Shown piece by piece: positions 32,934-43,439 of a stretch of DNA of 64,000 nt. The translations under genes were made by a program, and so were the position numbers. Where the stretch lies: assembly GCF_944801835.1 (NCBI RefSeq), contig NZ_CALYLN010000001.1, positions 962,001-1,026,000 of the forward strand, in the 5' to 3' direction. This stretch comes from Bartonella sp. B1099. GTDB lineage: Bacteria > Pseudomonadota > Alphaproteobacteria > Rhizobiales > Rhizobiaceae. Every line of letters begins with the position of its first letter. Position 1 is the stretch's first letter. The notes beneath the pieces were generated by a model. It ran no database searches. It worked only from the letters and a program-made list of their open reading frames with translations, and was not told the DNA's origin.

Positions 32934-33425
32934 TTAAATTTTATCATTTATAGATAACTCAGCGTAAGGATCTTTGATGGAGAGCTTTTGAAGAATTTCT
33001 CTTTCGAGCATTTCCATTTGATGGGCTTCATCATCGGTTTCATGGTCATAACCAAGCAGATGCAAGGTACCATGAACGATCATATGCGTTAAATGGTCTT
33101 GAAATGTTTTTCCTTGTTTTTCTGCTTCGAGCACAACAGTTTCTCGCGCAATAATAATATCACCCAGCATGGGACCAGGAGAACTTCCAGCTTTAATTGG
33201 GAACGCCGGAAAGGATAATACATTAGTAGATTTGTTTTTACCCCGCCATTGTGCATTGATTTGTGCCATATGTTCATCATCCGTAAAAAGCAGGCTAATC
33301 TCGCTTACAACATTTTCCAATGAAACATGATGCATCACCGCCATTAATGCTTCTTCGGTGATATTATAAAGCATTTTCTCATCATTCCACCCTGCGCTTT
33401 TAGTCATTATATCAATAGTAATCAT
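32934..33425 (-). CDS. ybeY: Endoribonuclease YbeY (rRNA maturation factor)
   Basis: YbeY is a metal-dependent RNase for 16S rRNA 3' processing and ribosome quality control. The zinc-binding motif is '[11 protein letters not shown]', near the C-terminus, in a 163-residue protein of normal size. Its ATG overlaps the phoH stop by four bases, so translation is coupled. The start could also be the internal 'MTKSAGWND' methionine. Confidence 0.94.
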   Translation of the reverse strand: MITIDIMTKSAGWNDEKMLYNITEEALMAVMHHVSLENVVSEISLLFTDDEHMAQINAQWRGKNKSTNVLSFPAFPIKAGSSPGPMLGDIIIARETVVLEAEKQGKTFQDHLTHMIVHGTLHLLGYDHETDDEAHQMEMLEREILQKLSIKDPYAELSINDKI

Positions 33426-34558
33426 GATGAATCAAATTCATTTTTTAATGTATTGCATGCGCGTGATTTTTTTTTATTTTGTATTTCAGAATCACGATCG
33501 TAGGCATGAACGATAGCAGCAACAAGAGGGTGGCGTACAACATCTTTTTCATCAAAGCGCACAATGGCAATATTTTCTACATTTGAAAGAATGCGGATTG
33601 CTTCAATAAGACCTGATTTTTGCCCTATAGGCAAATCAATTTGGCTTACATCCCCGGTAACAATCATACGTGTTCCTTCTCCAAGACGCGTGAGGAACAT
33701 CTTCATTTGCATAGGCGTGGTATTTTGTGCTTCATCAAGAATAACAGCGGCATGGGCAAGTGTTCGCCCGCGCATAAAGGCAAGAGGAGCAATTTCTATG
33801 ACACCAGAAGCTAAAATACGTTCTATTTTTTCAGCCGGCATCATATCATAAAGAGCATCATAAAGGGGGCGTAAATAAGGGTCGACTTTTTCTTTAAGAT
33901 CACCAGGAAGAAATCCCAGATGTTCTCCAGCTTCAACAGCAGGACGTGAGAGAATAATACGTTCAATGATACCACGTTCTAGAAGCATTGCAGCATGAGC
34001 AACAGCAAGATACGTTTTTCCTGTTCCTGCTGGTCCTACACCAAACACAAGTTCAGTATGCTCCATAGCGCGTATGTAAGCATCTTGTGTTGGAGTCCTT
34101 GCATGAATTATTTTTTTATGGGTACTCAACCGTGCTGGTATACGTTTCGTTGCAGATTTGTGTGTTATTGTGTCTTTTTTCTGCTTCTGTGGTATATTCG
34201 CCATAGCAATCGCTCCTTTTATATCTGATAAAGTGAGCTCTTGATGTGTTTTGGCACGCTCATAAAGCTGCTGCAATACATATTGCGCGCGCTTTATAAC
34301 AGAAATATTTCCATGGATTAAGATTTCATTCCCACGCGGATGAATACTCAGTTTGAGTTTTTTTTCGATATAAGCAAGATTTTCGTCAAATTTACCAAAA
34401 ACCACTTTTGCATATTGATTATTTTCAAAAATCAAAACAACTTGGCTCGTATTTAAAGCGCTTGCTTGTTCCAAGGGATCAATTTTCTCAATGTCAGCGT
34501 TTATTTTTTCAGTTGAAGCTTTCAGCTTATTCTCCATATCGACATCAATATTACACAT
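33422..34558 (-). CDS. phoH: PhoH-family ATPase
   Basis: PhoH-like (YbeZ) proteins are ATPases that act with YbeY in RNA metabolism. Walker A is '[17 protein letters not shown]', Walker B is '[14 protein letters not shown]', and '[13 protein letters not shown]' is typical. An N-terminal KH-like segment spans about residues 60-110. Two starts are possible (34558 and 34537), neither with a strong ribosome site. It forms the conserved miaB-phoH-ybeY-corC-lnt series. Confidence 0.93.
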   Translation of the reverse strand: MCNIDVDMENKLKASTEKINADIEKIDPLEQASALNTSQVVLIFENNQYAKVVFGKFDENLAYIEKKLKLSIHPRGNEILIHGNISVIKRAQYVLQQLYERAKTHQELTLSDIKGAIAMANIPQKQKKDTITHKSATKRIPARLSTHKKIIHARTPTQDAYIRAMEHTELVFGVGPAGTGKTYLAVAHAAMLLERGIIERIILSRPAVEAGEHLGFLPGDLKEKVDPYLRPLYDALYDMMPAEKIERILASGVIEIAPLAFMRGRTLAHAAVILDEAQNTTPMQMKMFLTRLGEGTRMIVTGDVSQIDLPIGQKSGLIEAIRILSNVENIAIVRFDEKDVVRHPLVAAIVHAYDRDSEIQNKKKSRACNTLKNEFDSS

Positions 34559-34688
34559 TTTTTTGAGTAAACTTTATAAAAGGCAAATTTTCTTTCATAA
34601 AAATTCATGTCTTAGATGTAATCATTTTCCTTTGAAAATAAAAGAGTTTTCCAAAATCTTTATTGTGAACAAGATGGTAGAGGCCTAT

Positions 34689-36065
34689 TTATCTATTTGT
34701 CACTTCACCGACAAAACTATTTGAGCTTACATTTTTAATATGCGTTGTTACCACACAGCCTGTAGAAGCATCTGTATCCACAACAACAGGTAAAAGCCAA
34801 GGGGAACGTCCCACCATTTGTCCTGAGTGACGTCCAGGTTTTTCGATAAGAATATCCGTTTTTTGACCAATTTTAGAACGCAAAAATGTATTTTGCTGTT
34901 CAAGGAGGAGAACTTGTAAATGTTGAAGTCGGGCATCTTTGACAGCTTCATCAACATGATTTTTCATTGTAGCTCCCACTGTTCCAGGACGGGGAGAATA
35001 TTTAAAAGAATAAGCTGAACTATATTGTACTTGTTGAATGAGCTTAATGGTTTCTTCAAAGTCTTCATCTGTTTCTCCTGGAAATCCTACAATAAAATCA
35101 CCTGAAAAGGCAATATCTGGCCGTGCAGCCCGAATTTTTTCGATAATATGAAGATAATAAGAGCTTTTATGTTGGCGGTTCATTGCTTTTAAGATGCGAT
35201 CTGAGCCTGATTGAACAGGAAGATGCAAGTAAGGCATTAACATATCAAGATCTCGATGCGCAGCAATAAGGCTATCATCCATATCACGTGGGTGGCTGGT
35301 TGTGTAACGCAAACGCTTTAAACCATCCAGTTTTGCAAGATGATAAAGAAGATCACCAAGACGCCAGGTTTTGCCATCTGCACTTTGTCCATGCCAACCA
35401 TTAACATTTTGTCCAAGCAGCGTAATTTCTTTAACACCCGCTTCAATGAGTTGACGGGCTTCTTCAGTAATTTGCTCGACGGAGCGCGATATTTCAGCAC
35501 CCCGTGTATAGGGTACAACACAAAAAGTGCAAAATTTATCGCACCCTTCCTGTACTGTTAAAAATGCGCTAACACCCCGTTTTCTTACTGCACGTTTATT
35601 ATGAGGCGGCAAATGAGCAAATTTATCTTCAACAGCATAATCTGTTTCGATAATTTTTTTACCTTGTTTGGCTTTTTCTAACAATTCTGGCAAGCGATGA
35701 TACATTTGCGGACCAATCACGAGATCCACTGTTGGAGCGCGACGCAAGATTTCACTTCCCTCCGCTTGTGCAACACAACCAGTTACACCAACGGTTAAGG
35801 GTTTATCAGGTGTTCGCTCTTGACGCATAACACGTAAACGACCAAGATCAGAATAAAGCTTTTCTGCTGCTTTTTCACGAATATGACAGGTATTGACAAG
35901 AATAAGATCGGCATCATCAGGCGTTTGTGTTGTCACATAGCCTTGCGCACTGAGACTATCAGTCATCCGCTGGCTATCATAAACATTCATTTGACACCCA
36001 TAGGTTTTGATAAAAACCTTTTTAGGAGTAGCAGGAGATGTATTTTTAGGATTTACTTTATTCAT
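34689..36065 (-). CDS. miaB: tRNA-2-methylthio-N6-dimethylallyladenosine synthase MiaB
   Basis: MiaB adds a methylthio group to i6A37 in tRNAs. The 458-residue enzyme has the UPF0004 domain ('[14 protein letters not shown]'), the radical-SAM cluster '[16 protein letters not shown]' and a C-terminal TRAM domain. Both iron-sulphur binding sets look intact. It leads the phoH-ybeY group, with about 130 bases between it and phoH. Confidence 0.96.
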   Translation of the reverse strand: MNKVNPKNTSPATPKKVFIKTYGCQMNVYDSQRMTDSLSAQGYVTTQTPDDADLILVNTCHIREKAAEKLYSDLGRLRVMRQERTPDKPLTVGVTGCVAQAEGSEILRRAPTVDLVIGPQMYHRLPELLEKAKQGKKIIETDYAVEDKFAHLPPHNKRAVRKRGVSAFLTVQEGCDKFCTFCVVPYTRGAEISRSVEQITEEARQLIEAGVKEITLLGQNVNGWHGQSADGKTWRLGDLLYHLAKLDGLKRLRYTTSHPRDMDDSLIAAHRDLDMLMPYLHLPVQSGSDRILKAMNRQHKSSYYLHIIEKIRAARPDIAFSGDFIVGFPGETDEDFEETIKLIQQVQYSSAYSFKYSPRPGTVGATMKNHVDEAVKDARLQHLQVLLLEQQNTFLRSKIGQKTDILIEKPGRHSGQMVGRSPWLLPVVVDTDASTGCVVTTHIKNVSSNSFVGEVTNR

Positions 36066-36096
36066 AGTGCTTGTCTAAATGTTTTTTATATAAATC

Positions 36097-36588
36097 TCAA
36101 TCTCTTTGCTTAAAAGTTTTTTGCATGATAATTGCATCACCGCGACCATTTTTTGACGGGTAGTAGGCCAGACGTTCAGAAATTTTTTGAAATTTAAAGC
36201 GTTGATAAAGGGTTAAAGCAGAAAGATTTGTGGATTCTACTTCCAAAAATAATTTTATAACGCACTTATCGTGAAGATGGCGAATTGTATGATCAATAAG
36301 TAGGGTAGCAATTCCTTGTTGACGATAATGAGGCTGGACAGCAATTGTGATGATTTCTGCTTCATCAAGAATGAGACGGCATAGGCAAAAGCCTAAAATT
36401 TGATCAGATTGATTAATAAGAAAGACTTTGTATCCGAAGATAGAGTGGTCTGTTAAAAAGGTATCAAAAGCTTTTTTTTCCCAAGCAGGGGTAAAACAAC
36501 GTTGATGAATTTGGTGAAGAGCAGCACTATCCTTAACGTGTAGTGGAGCAATTCCAAAATGCTTTTTTGTCAATGAAAGTTTAAACAT
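36097..36588 (-). CDS. rimI: Ribosomal-protein-alanine N-acetyltransferase-like GNAT protein
   Basis: This is a 163-residue GNAT acetyltransferase with the acetyl-CoA site in 'IAVQPHYRQQGIATLLI' and 'LEVESTNLSALTLYQRFKF'. RimI acetylates the N-terminus of ribosomal protein S18. The start overlaps the tsaB stop by one base, and tsaB-rimI pairing is widespread, which supports the name. Confidence 0.88.
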   Translation of the reverse strand: MFKLSLTKKHFGIAPLHVKDSAALHQIHQRCFTPAWEKKAFDTFLTDHSIFGYKVFLINQSDQILGFCLCRLILDEAEIITIAVQPHYRQQGIATLLIDHTIRHLHDKCVIKLFLEVESTNLSALTLYQRFKFQKISERLAYYPSKNGRGDAIIMQKTFKQRD

Positions 36589-37274
36589 TATTTTTTTCGT
36601 GGTAAAGCAAAATTGGTTTGTTGTTTTGCATCAGCGCTGCGTAGATAGAGGGGGCGAGGCGAATTTTTTGGTTGTTTGTTTGCAGCAAGGTAAGCATAGT
36701 TTACAATATCCGCTGCTTCGCAAGGGATTTTTTCTAAGACAATTTTTTCGTTTATTTTATGGTTTTTAATATGTTGCATAATGATATCAGTCGCTGGGCC
36801 AGTCAGTTGGGTTTTTTGGGGCAAATCGTCGAGGATATGTTCAATTTTTTGTAATTTCGGTTTTCCCAAAGGAGTGAGATCATTATGGAAATCTTGACGG
36901 TAGAACATCTCTCTCCCCGCTTCAATGACAACAGTAATTGCTGATGCATTAGCTTTACGGGTTGTGACTTGTGCGGCTAAAGCTTCAAGTGCACTCACTC
37001 CCACAGCTGGTATCTCAAGTGCTAATGCCAAAGCGCGTGCCGTGGCAACACCAACACGCACACCAGTAAATGATCCAGGACCAACATTGACAGCAATACG
37101 CTCAACTTGATCAAGCGTTATATTGGCTTGCGTCATTATTTGTGTAATCTGCCCAATAAGTCTTTCAGCATGTCCTTTATTCATGCGCTCATCGATACGC
37201 GCAATAACAGACTTATGATGAATGAGTGCAACAGCACAATAAATTGACGCAGTATCGATAGCAAGAATAAGCAT
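36588..37274 (-). CDS. tsaB: tRNA threonylcarbamoyladenosine biosynthesis protein TsaB
   Basis: TsaB is the inactive partner that activates TsaD for t6A37 synthesis. The 228-residue protein has the ASKHA fold start 'LILAIDTASIYCAVALI' and the signature 'VNVGPGSFTGVRVGVATARA'. It is translationally coupled to rimI. tsaD, tsaE and tsaC are not in the window. Confidence 0.93.
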   Translation of the reverse strand: MLILAIDTASIYCAVALIHHKSVIARIDERMNKGHAERLIGQITQIMTQANITLDQVERIAVNVGPGSFTGVRVGVATARALALALEIPAVGVSALEALAAQVTTRKANASAITVVIEAGREMFYRQDFHNDLTPLGKPKLQKIEHILDDLPQKTQLTGPATDIIMQHIKNHKINEKIVLEKIPCEAADIVNYAYLAANKQPKNSPRPLYLRSADAKQQTNFALPRKK

Positions 37275-37647
37275 AAAAATATTTTAATTGAATAAAATGA
37301 TAGAAAAAAATCTACAGTATTTTTACTCTTTTTTATCGTTGTATAGTTCATTTGTATGAAAGTTGCTAGTGCCAATAAGCAACGATATCTTTTTATGGAA
37401 TAAGACGAAATGTTGATTTGATCCTTATTTGTTTTGGTTATCAATAAATTGTTTTATAATGATAATTTATTTTTATGTTCAATTTAACCCCATAAATCAA
37501 AATCATTTTCTTACATATCATAAGTAGAGTTAGTGTATGGATAAAATCATTTAAGAAAGGATTATTTAAATGAAAGAGCTGTTTTAATAATGTTGGCAAC
37601 TGTCTGAGTTTATCGCATGTTCCGTTGAAAAAAGAAACAAGAATATT
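37275..37647. other. Spacer without recognisable features
   Basis: The stretch is AT-rich between tsaB and the YeiH-like gene. No frame above 60 codons makes sense in it, and no hairpin with a T-tract was seen. Confidence 0.4.
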
Positions 37648-38676
37648 TCAAAGTGTTATATGATTTAAATCATTCAATTGTATCATGATAAGGCTACAAA
37701 TACCGAGAATAATTATAGAGCAAGTCGAAGATAAAATAACGCGCCATCCTGCTTTTTTTAATGAACGAATATCAACACCTAATCCTAATGCGGCCATTGA
37801 AATGACTGTGAGCAATTGAGCAATAAATTTGATCGGATTGAGAGCTGTTTCGGGGATAAGATTACTCGAGCGGACCAACATCATCATCATAAAACCAATA
37901 ATAAACCATGGAACAAGAGTATGCCAACGAAAGTGTATTTGTTCTGATCGACGATAGATGAGTGACAGGGCAAAAATAAGAGGGCCTAACATGAGAACGC
38001 GTACCAATTTAACAACGGTTGCAATTTGAACACTGGCAAAAGAGACAGATGCGGTAGCTGCCAAAACTTGTGGTACAGCATAAACAACCATCCCGGCAAG
38101 CACACCATATTGGTTAAAGGATAAATTTAGAAGCGGATGTGCAAAAGGGAGACATAAAATAATAAGGATCCCCAAAAGAGCTGTAAAAGCAATTGATGCA
38201 GCAATCTCTTCGTGTTTTGCTTTAATGACAGGGGCAACGGCAACAATGGCTGAGTTTCCACAAATAGCATTTCCGCACGCAACGAGCATTGCCAAATGTT
38301 TAGAAAGTCCGAAAATTCGCCCGATGATAAAGCTGAGAATAATGGTTACAAATATAAAGAATACAATGCTTGCAAGTAAATTCCAACCAGTGGAAAGAAC
38401 GGCATGAATACGAATGCTTGCTCCTAGAAGGATAATAGCAACTTCAAGAAGTGTTTTGGCACAAAAAGTTATACCTTTTTGAAAATAGGTTGGCATCATA
38501 AAACAACTACGGGTAATAGATCCTAAGAGAATTGCTAAAACAAGACTTTCAAGCCATGCTTGCCCAAAAAGCTTTTTTTCTACGACTTCTAAACCATACG
38601 CCAAAGCTGATATGAGTAAACATACTAAAATACCAGGACCAAAGTTGTTTAAAAGAGAGAGGTTTTTCTTTAGCAT
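37648..38676 (-). CDS. YeiH/UPF0324 family membrane protein (putative sulfate exporter)
   Basis: This 342-residue integral membrane protein has about 10 hydrophobic segments. The family hallmark 'ACGNAICGNSAIVAVAPVIK' lies near residue 135, and 'GVLAGMVVYAVPQVLAATAS' and 'MAALGLGVDIRSLKKAGWR' are typical. The family is annotated as putative sulfate exporters, but the substrate is not proven. It stands alone on the minus strand between tsaB and recR. Confidence 0.85.
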   Translation of the reverse strand: MLKKNLSLLNNFGPGILVCLLISALAYGLEVVEKKLFGQAWLESLVLAILLGSITRSCFMMPTYFQKGITFCAKTLLEVAIILLGASIRIHAVLSTGWNLLASIVFFIFVTIILSFIIGRIFGLSKHLAMLVACGNAICGNSAIVAVAPVIKAKHEEIAASIAFTALLGILIILCLPFAHPLLNLSFNQYGVLAGMVVYAVPQVLAATASVSFASVQIATVVKLVRVLMLGPLIFALSLIYRRSEQIHFRWHTLVPWFIIGFMMMMLVRSSNLIPETALNPIKFIAQLLTVISMAALGLGVDIRSLKKAGWRVILSSTCSIIILGICSLIMIQLNDLNHITL

Positions 38677-38725
38677 TTGAAGATTCCCCCATCATTAAAG
38701 AGCTAAAGGTTCAAAGTAAAAAGTT

Positions 38726-39331
38726 TTAAAGATTTGTTCTTGCTTGTACAGCCGCTGCTAAAGTTCCATCATCAAGATAATCAAGCTCGCCTCCTACAGG
38801 AACACCATGAGCAAGTCGCGTAATTTTTACTGAAAAATTGGAAAGTTGATCGGTGATGTAATGAGCAGTTGTTTGTCCTTCGACAGTCGCATTGACAGCA
38901 AGAATAATCTCCGTGATTGGATTTTGTACAACACGTTGTATTAAGGTGGCAATGTTGAGTTCGTCAGGACCTATTCCATCTAAAGGGGAGAGGCGTCCAC
39001 CCAATACATGATAACGTGCGGCGAGAGTTTTTGCACGTTCAAGAGCCCACAGATCAGCAATATCCTCAACAACAATGATCGTTGTATCATCACGTCGCGG
39101 ATCTGTACAAATTGAACAAGGATCAATAGTATCGACATTGCCACAAACAGAACAAATGCCGACTTTTTCTATCGCTGTTTGTATTGCTGCCCCTAAAGGC
39201 TCCAGCAAAGTTTCCTTTTTTTTAATAAGATGAAGCGCAGCACGACGCGCTGAACGTGGTCCAAGACCTGGCAACCGTGCTAAAATCTGAATGAGACGCT
39301 CAATCTCAGGGCCTGCAATGTATTTAGACAT
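38726..39331 (-). CDS. recR: Recombination protein RecR
   Basis: RecR acts with RecF and RecO to load RecA at gaps. The 201-residue protein has the HhH motif ('[19 protein letters not shown]'), a four-cysteine zinc site ('CSVCGN' and 'CSIC') and a Toprim domain ('[16 protein letters not shown]', '[12 protein letters not shown]'). It lies in the conserved dnaX-ybaB-recR cluster. Confidence 0.96.
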   Translation of the reverse strand: MSKYIAGPEIERLIQILARLPGLGPRSARRAALHLIKKKETLLEPLGAAIQTAIEKVGICSVCGNVDTIDPCSICTDPRRDDTTIIVVEDIADLWALERAKTLAARYHVLGGRLSPLDGIGPDELNIATLIQRVVQNPITEIILAVNATVEGQTTAHYITDQLSNFSVKITRLAHGVPVGGELDYLDDGTLAAAVQARTNL

Positions 39332-39363
39332 ATATTTTGTCTCGTGGGGAAAAAACCGTTTTA

Positions 39364-39687
39364 TTAAAATGGAAGTCTGAAGCCTGACGGGAGCGGTAGC
39401 CCTGCCGTCATACTTTTGGTTTTTTCTTCTAGTGCGTTGTCAATTTTTGTCTTTGCTTCATTATAAGCCGCCATAATGAGATCTTCAAGAATTTCAGCTT
39501 CCTCAGGTTTGAGTAATGAAGGATCAATTTGAATGGCTATTATAATATTTTTGCCATTTAAAGTGATCCTGACGAGATCACCTCCTGCAGTGCCGGTAGC
39601 TTGCAGGTTAGCCATTTCCTCCTGAATTTTCTGCATCTTCTCTTGCATTTCTTTGGCTTTTTTCATCATACTCATCATTTCACGCAT
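39364..39687 (-). CDS. YbaB/EbfC family nucleoid-associated protein
   Basis: This 107-residue DNA-binding dimer has an N-terminal coiled helix ('[20 protein letters not shown]') and the conserved '[20 protein letters not shown]' strand region. The family binds DNA and affects nucleoid organisation; EbfC is the Borrelia name. It sits between dnaX and recR as usual. Confidence 0.93.
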   Translation of the reverse strand: MREMMSMMKKAKEMQEKMQKIQEEMANLQATGTAGGDLVRITLNGKNIIIAIQIDPSLLKPEEAEILEDLIMAAYNEAKTKIDNALEEKTKSMTAGLPLPSGFRLPF

Positions 39688-39701
39688 AGGAATAGGTATC
39701 C

Positions 39702-41642
39702 TTATTCATCATTGCTATTGTTTTCATTTTCAAAGAGATCAGTATTTTTAAAGGTATCGGGGGGTAAATCAAGATCATTTTCTTCTCGATTAAGTCGAAT
39801 ATCGACAATTTTTGCTTCTGGAAAATGGTTGAGGATTTTTGCGATATCCGGATCTGTCTCTGCATTGGAAAAAAGAGTCTTTTGAATCGCGACGCTTTCT
39901 TCCTGTAAGGTTGGACCGCCGCCTTCATTAACAAAAGTTATCACATAGCGTTTTTTAGCCCATTGAGAGATTTTTTTTTCGATATCATGAGCAAGAAATT
40001 GTGGGGTATTTTCAGAAAGTCTTAAAGTAATACGTCCATTTTCAAAAGAAACAGGATGAACAAACTCTTTAACAAGGAGTTTGAAAGGTACATCATTATG
40101 TTGTTCGGCTAATTTAACAATATCGTGTAAAGAATGAATCACGAGAGTTTTAGGTTCAGTAATCTCTTCTGTTGTTTGCGTGACAGACTGCGATACATTT
40201 GCACTCTTTTCAGAAAGTTTAGTCGATAGAGAAGTTTCAAGAGTTTCTGTTACTTCTTGGGCGTTGGTGTTATCAGAAGATTGATTTTTAACAAAATTTT
40301 CTGGTTTTAAGGAGTGGTCTAATGGGTTTTTCGAGGATGTTTTTAAATCTGTCTGATTTGGTAATGTATGTGAAACGCTTGAGGAAGCATGGCCATCAAT
40401 TGTTGTTTCTTTTGTTGTATTATTTGCATTTATCGATTCTTGATGAGAAGAGTTTGAAACAAACGTGAGAGGTGTTTTTTCCTGCGTAAGTTTTTTTAAG
40501 GCTTCATCAAGAGTGGGGAGATCAGCTGTGTGTGCAAGACGAATTAAAAGCATTTCTGTTGCTTGCAGTGGGCGTGCAGTTTGATTAACTTCTTGTAAGC
40601 CTTTGAGTAACATTTGCCAGTTTCGGGATAGAACAGGAACGGAAAGTTTTTTTGAAAAGTTTAAGCTTCTTAAACGTTGCTCTTCAGTTAGTGAGAAATC
40701 TTCCATTATTTCTGGTGTGAAACGTAAACGTGTGACCAGATGATTAAAATCGGCTAATTCTGTTAATATCGTCAGAGGATCAGCGCCTGCATCATATTGA
40801 CTACGTAATTCATGTAAAGCATGGACAACATCGCCCTTCATGATAAATTCAAAGAGATCAATAATACGTGCTTGATCCGCTAATCCTAACATTGTACGCA
40901 CGGCAGCGGCATTAACATTGCCATTGCTATGGGCAATCGCTTGATCAAAAATGGATAATGCATCACGTGCAGAGCCTTCTGCAGCACGAACAATCATAGA
41001 GAGTGCTTGATCTTCTACTTCGACCTTTTCATATTTCGCAATTTTGCGCAAATGCGCACTCAAAGCTTTTGATTCAATTCGTCGCAAATCAAAACGTTGG
41101 CAACGTGAGAGAATTGTAATGGGAACTTTGCGAATTTCTGTTGTGGCAAAAATAAATTTTACATGGGATGGTGGTTCTTCAAGCGTTTTCAACAAACCAT
41201 TAAAGGCTTGCGTTGAGAGCATATGGACTTCATCGATAATATAAACCTTATAGCGCGCAGAAACAGGACGATAGCGTATTTGTTCAATAATTTCACGAAT
41301 ATCGTCAATGCCGGTATGAGAAGCGGCATCCATTTCTATAACGTCAATATGGCGCCCTTCGATAATTTGTGTGCAATGTTCACCAAGAGAGTCCAAGACC
41401 GTTGTTGGTTGATCAATATCTTTTGTTTTATAATTGAGTGCACGTGCCAAAATACGTGCTGTTGTAGTTTTACCTACACCACGAATCCCTGTTAACATCC
41501 ACGCTTGCGCAATACGACCTTTTTCAAAGGCATTGGTGAGAGTACGCACCATAGCTTCTTGACCAATGAGGTCAGAAAAGTTTTGAGGTCGATATTTACG
41601 AGCAAGAACACGATAGGCTGTTTCTGCCGGTACATTTTCCAT
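39702..41642 (-). CDS. dnaX: DNA polymerase III subunits gamma/tau
   Basis: DnaX is the clamp-loader ATPase of the replicative polymerase. Walker A is 'TGIRGVGKTTTARILAR', Walker B 'VYIIDEVHMLS', and the sensor 'IFATTEIRKVPITILSRCQR'. Only one cysteine of the usual zinc module remains ('LGEHCTQIIEGRH'), a form I recall from alphaproteobacteria. A long low-complexity linker (about residues 395-520) separates the ATPase from the C-terminal domain. The ATG at 41642 follows GGAAA and is preferred over the TTG at 41654 (646 residues). Confidence 0.95.
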   Translation of the reverse strand: MENVPAETAYRVLARKYRPQNFSDLIGQEAMVRTLTNAFEKGRIAQAWMLTGIRGVGKTTTARILARALNYKTKDIDQPTTVLDSLGEHCTQIIEGRHIDVIEMDAASHTGIDDIREIIEQIRYRPVSARYKVYIIDEVHMLSTQAFNGLLKTLEEPPSHVKFIFATTEIRKVPITILSRCQRFDLRRIESKALSAHLRKIAKYEKVEVEDQALSMIVRAAEGSARDALSIFDQAIAHSNGNVNAAAVRTMLGLADQARIIDLFEFIMKGDVVHALHELRSQYDAGADPLTILTELADFNHLVTRLRFTPEIMEDFSLTEEQRLRSLNFSKKLSVPVLSRNWQMLLKGLQEVNQTARPLQATEMLLIRLAHTADLPTLDEALKKLTQEKTPLTFVSNSSHQESINANNTTKETTIDGHASSSVSHTLPNQTDLKTSSKNPLDHSLKPENFVKNQSSDNTNAQEVTETLETSLSTKLSEKSANVSQSVTQTTEEITEPKTLVIHSLHDIVKLAEQHNDVPFKLLVKEFVHPVSFENGRITLRLSENTPQFLAHDIEKKISQWAKKRYVITFVNEGGGPTLQEESVAIQKTLFSNAETDPDIAKILNHFPEAKIVDIRLNREENDLDLPPDTFKNTDLFENENNSNDE

Positions 41643-41867
41643 GAATGTTTCCAACTTTGAAGTTCTTTATGCGTACATTTTGATCATACACAAAGCATAG
41701 GTCAACACTGTACTCTCATATAAAAGGATTTTTTCTCAATCAATGTATTTTTTATGGGATCATTTTCTTAAAAATAATCAAATCCCTTTACATGCTGCAT
41801 ACAAATGCTGCTCTGAAGATTAAATACCTTGCTAAAACATAGCATAAAAATAATCCCTTCAGTAAAA

Positions 41868-41972
41868 TAGGAGGCTGGCACGATGACCCGTACCAAAACT
41901 CGTTGGGGCTGCTTCTTTCCAGACCTGACCCAGTTGGCGAGTAGTTCGTCCACCACCAACCTCCCAAGTCCA
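41868..41972 (-). ncRNA. ffs: Signal recognition particle RNA (4.5S, small bacterial type)
   Basis: On the minus strand the conserved SRP domain IV is plain: GGTCAGGTCTGGAAAG followed by AAGCAGCC (about 41936-41912), the Ffh-binding apical loop. The ends GGGAGGTTGG (41966 side) and CCAGCCTCC (41871 side) pair to close the hairpin, giving an RNA of about 97-105 nt. Its place just upstream of dnaX is the common proteobacterial arrangement. Exact ends are approximate. Several short open frames across it are spurious. Confidence 0.92.
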
Positions 41973-41974
41973 TA

Positions 41975-42471
41975 TTGTCCATTTGGAATGAAAAATCAAG
42001 CTCAGAAACAAAAAATATAACACAAACATAGGAATTTTTCCTTTGAGCTTCATTCTTGTATTATAGGCAACAAAAAGTAATGGAGATTTAAATTTTCAGC
42101 AATAACTCCTCCACTGATTTGCCATGAACAAAGCCTTTTTATTTTTCTGTTTATATACGATATAGCGTGTAGCAATTTTGAGAGGCTTCAATGGCGCAGG
42201 CAGATACAATAGTCTCATATAAACCAGTTATTCTGATAATGAAAATATAATAAACAATTTCACAATTTACAAAAGTTATTCAATCTTCAGTCTTTTTGAA
42301 ATTTGTTTTTCTTGACGGTTTAATTTTATGATACAGTTTTTATTCCATAAGCACAAAGCTCAATTTCTCAAAAACCGAGCGTTAATGATTTATAATGCCC
42401 GATTTCGAAAAAAGCTTACTTTAAGTCTTTTTATACATCTACGCAACGCTAAGATATTGTTGAAAATATTA
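41975..42471. other. Spacer without recognisable features
   Basis: This AT-rich segment upstream of the SRP RNA has no plausible coding frame or tRNA. The SRP RNA promoter should lie just right of 41972 on the minus strand, but no strong hexamer pair stood out. Confidence 0.35.
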
Positions 42472-42876
42472 TTAAAAATCCCCTGCATCACAATCTAGAC
42501 CAATAACCCTTTCTTTAGTAATATTTTTAAAAGTATAATATCCTGATCCAGGGAAACCTATATCAAGGGATTTTACATCTTTGAGCGTAAAGATCTTATG
42601 TTCTTTATCATGTGTTATTTTCTTTTCATTATCTGCAGCAATGTGTAGTTTGTTGATGTCAGAAGGAGATGAGTATGATAAAGTAAAGGATACTTTTTGA
42701 GGTTTAAATGCTTCGCACCCATATTCAGCACCTTGCTGTATTTCATTGTGTATACCAATTGTAACAGTTTCATTGGGCTCAAAATTCCATTCTCTTTCGC
42801 CAAATCCAGCAAACGCAACACTAGAGTAGGCGAGAATATTTGCAGTTAATAATCCTTGCATGAAGATTTTTTGCAT
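42472..42876 (-). CDS. Small secreted protein of unknown function
   Basis: I do not recognise this 134-residue protein. It has a signal peptide with a hydrophobic core 'GLLTANILAYSSVAFA' and a likely cut after Ala23. The mature part has a short aromatic start ('EREWNFEPNE') and two cysteines (Cys54 and Cys129) that could form one disulphide. It looks beta-rich. The frame opens at 42897, but the ATG at 42876 follows AAGGAG and makes a proper signal peptide. No partner gene is adjacent, and it may be a lineage-specific periplasmic or surface protein. Confidence 0.7.
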   Translation of the reverse strand: MQKIFMQGLLTANILAYSSVAFAGFGEREWNFEPNETVTIGIHNEIQQGAEYGCEAFKPQKVSFTLSYSSPSDINKLHIAADNEKKITHDKEHKIFTLKDVKSLDIGFPGSGYYTFKNITKERVIGLDCDAGDF

Positions 42877-43323
42877 TATCTTCTCCTTTTTTAACAAAAT
42901 GAATCATAAATCAATTTTTATAAATGGGAAAATTCAAACGTAATTCAAAAAAACAGGGTTAAACAACATTTCCTAGCTTTATAAAAAGCATGTTGAAAAT
43001 TATCTAAATTCAAGAGATTTAAAGAGCTGTTATCTTAATATACTCTAATGATAAGTTAAATTGTTTTTATGAGCTAATTTAGAAGTTCGTTATCTTTATT
43101 GGGATAAACGGCTAGAGGAAATAATATATTTTCTTCAAAATCTTTTTTATATGAAGAAAAATGGATGGTACAAGTACTTTCATTTTTGGTGATTGTTTTT
43201 TTTCACAGAGGTCTTTGGTACGCGTTGAACTGCTGTTTATTATAATGTAATTTATCAAAACTATTATCGAAGCAATTTATATATTCCGTTATCGGATGTT
43301 ATTACTCTTTTTCTGTGTTAGCT
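42877..43323. other. Spacer without recognisable features
   Basis: The sequence is AT-rich between the secreted-protein gene and the pheA remnant. No frame or convincing hairpin was found. The promoter of the secreted-protein gene should lie near 42900. Confidence 0.35.
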
Positions 43324-43439
43324 TTATAATGAAGTGCGTTTAGCATAAAAAACGAGTTTTTCCAAAACACATTGCATTATAGGATTTTTAGGATGTCCTT
43401 CGGTATCAGTGAAAAATGACGATGGTTTCGTTGCTTTTA
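43324..43439 (-). pseudogene. Decayed tandem copy of the pheA 3' end
   Basis: Immediately after the pheA stop, in another frame, the minus strand reads [19 protein letters not shown] and then IMQCVLEKLVFYAKRTSL before a TAA at 43326-43324. This parallels the intact pheA ACT-domain end, [14 protein letters not shown] and then [15 protein letters not shown]. The match spans about 30 residues at the same spacing, so this is a degenerate second copy of the C-terminal ACT segment. It has no start codon and should be non-functional. Confidence 0.7.

Noticed and set aside
40486-40500. A-run in dnaX that might cause programmed frameshifting
   Set aside because: A 7-A stretch is present, but there is no clear downstream stem and no early stop shortly after a shift, so a gamma-type product is not supported.
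41768-42053. Three overlapping minus-strand open frames of 63-64 codons
   Set aside because: They lie across the SRP RNA gene in different frames; the RNA explains the conservation and none resembles a protein.
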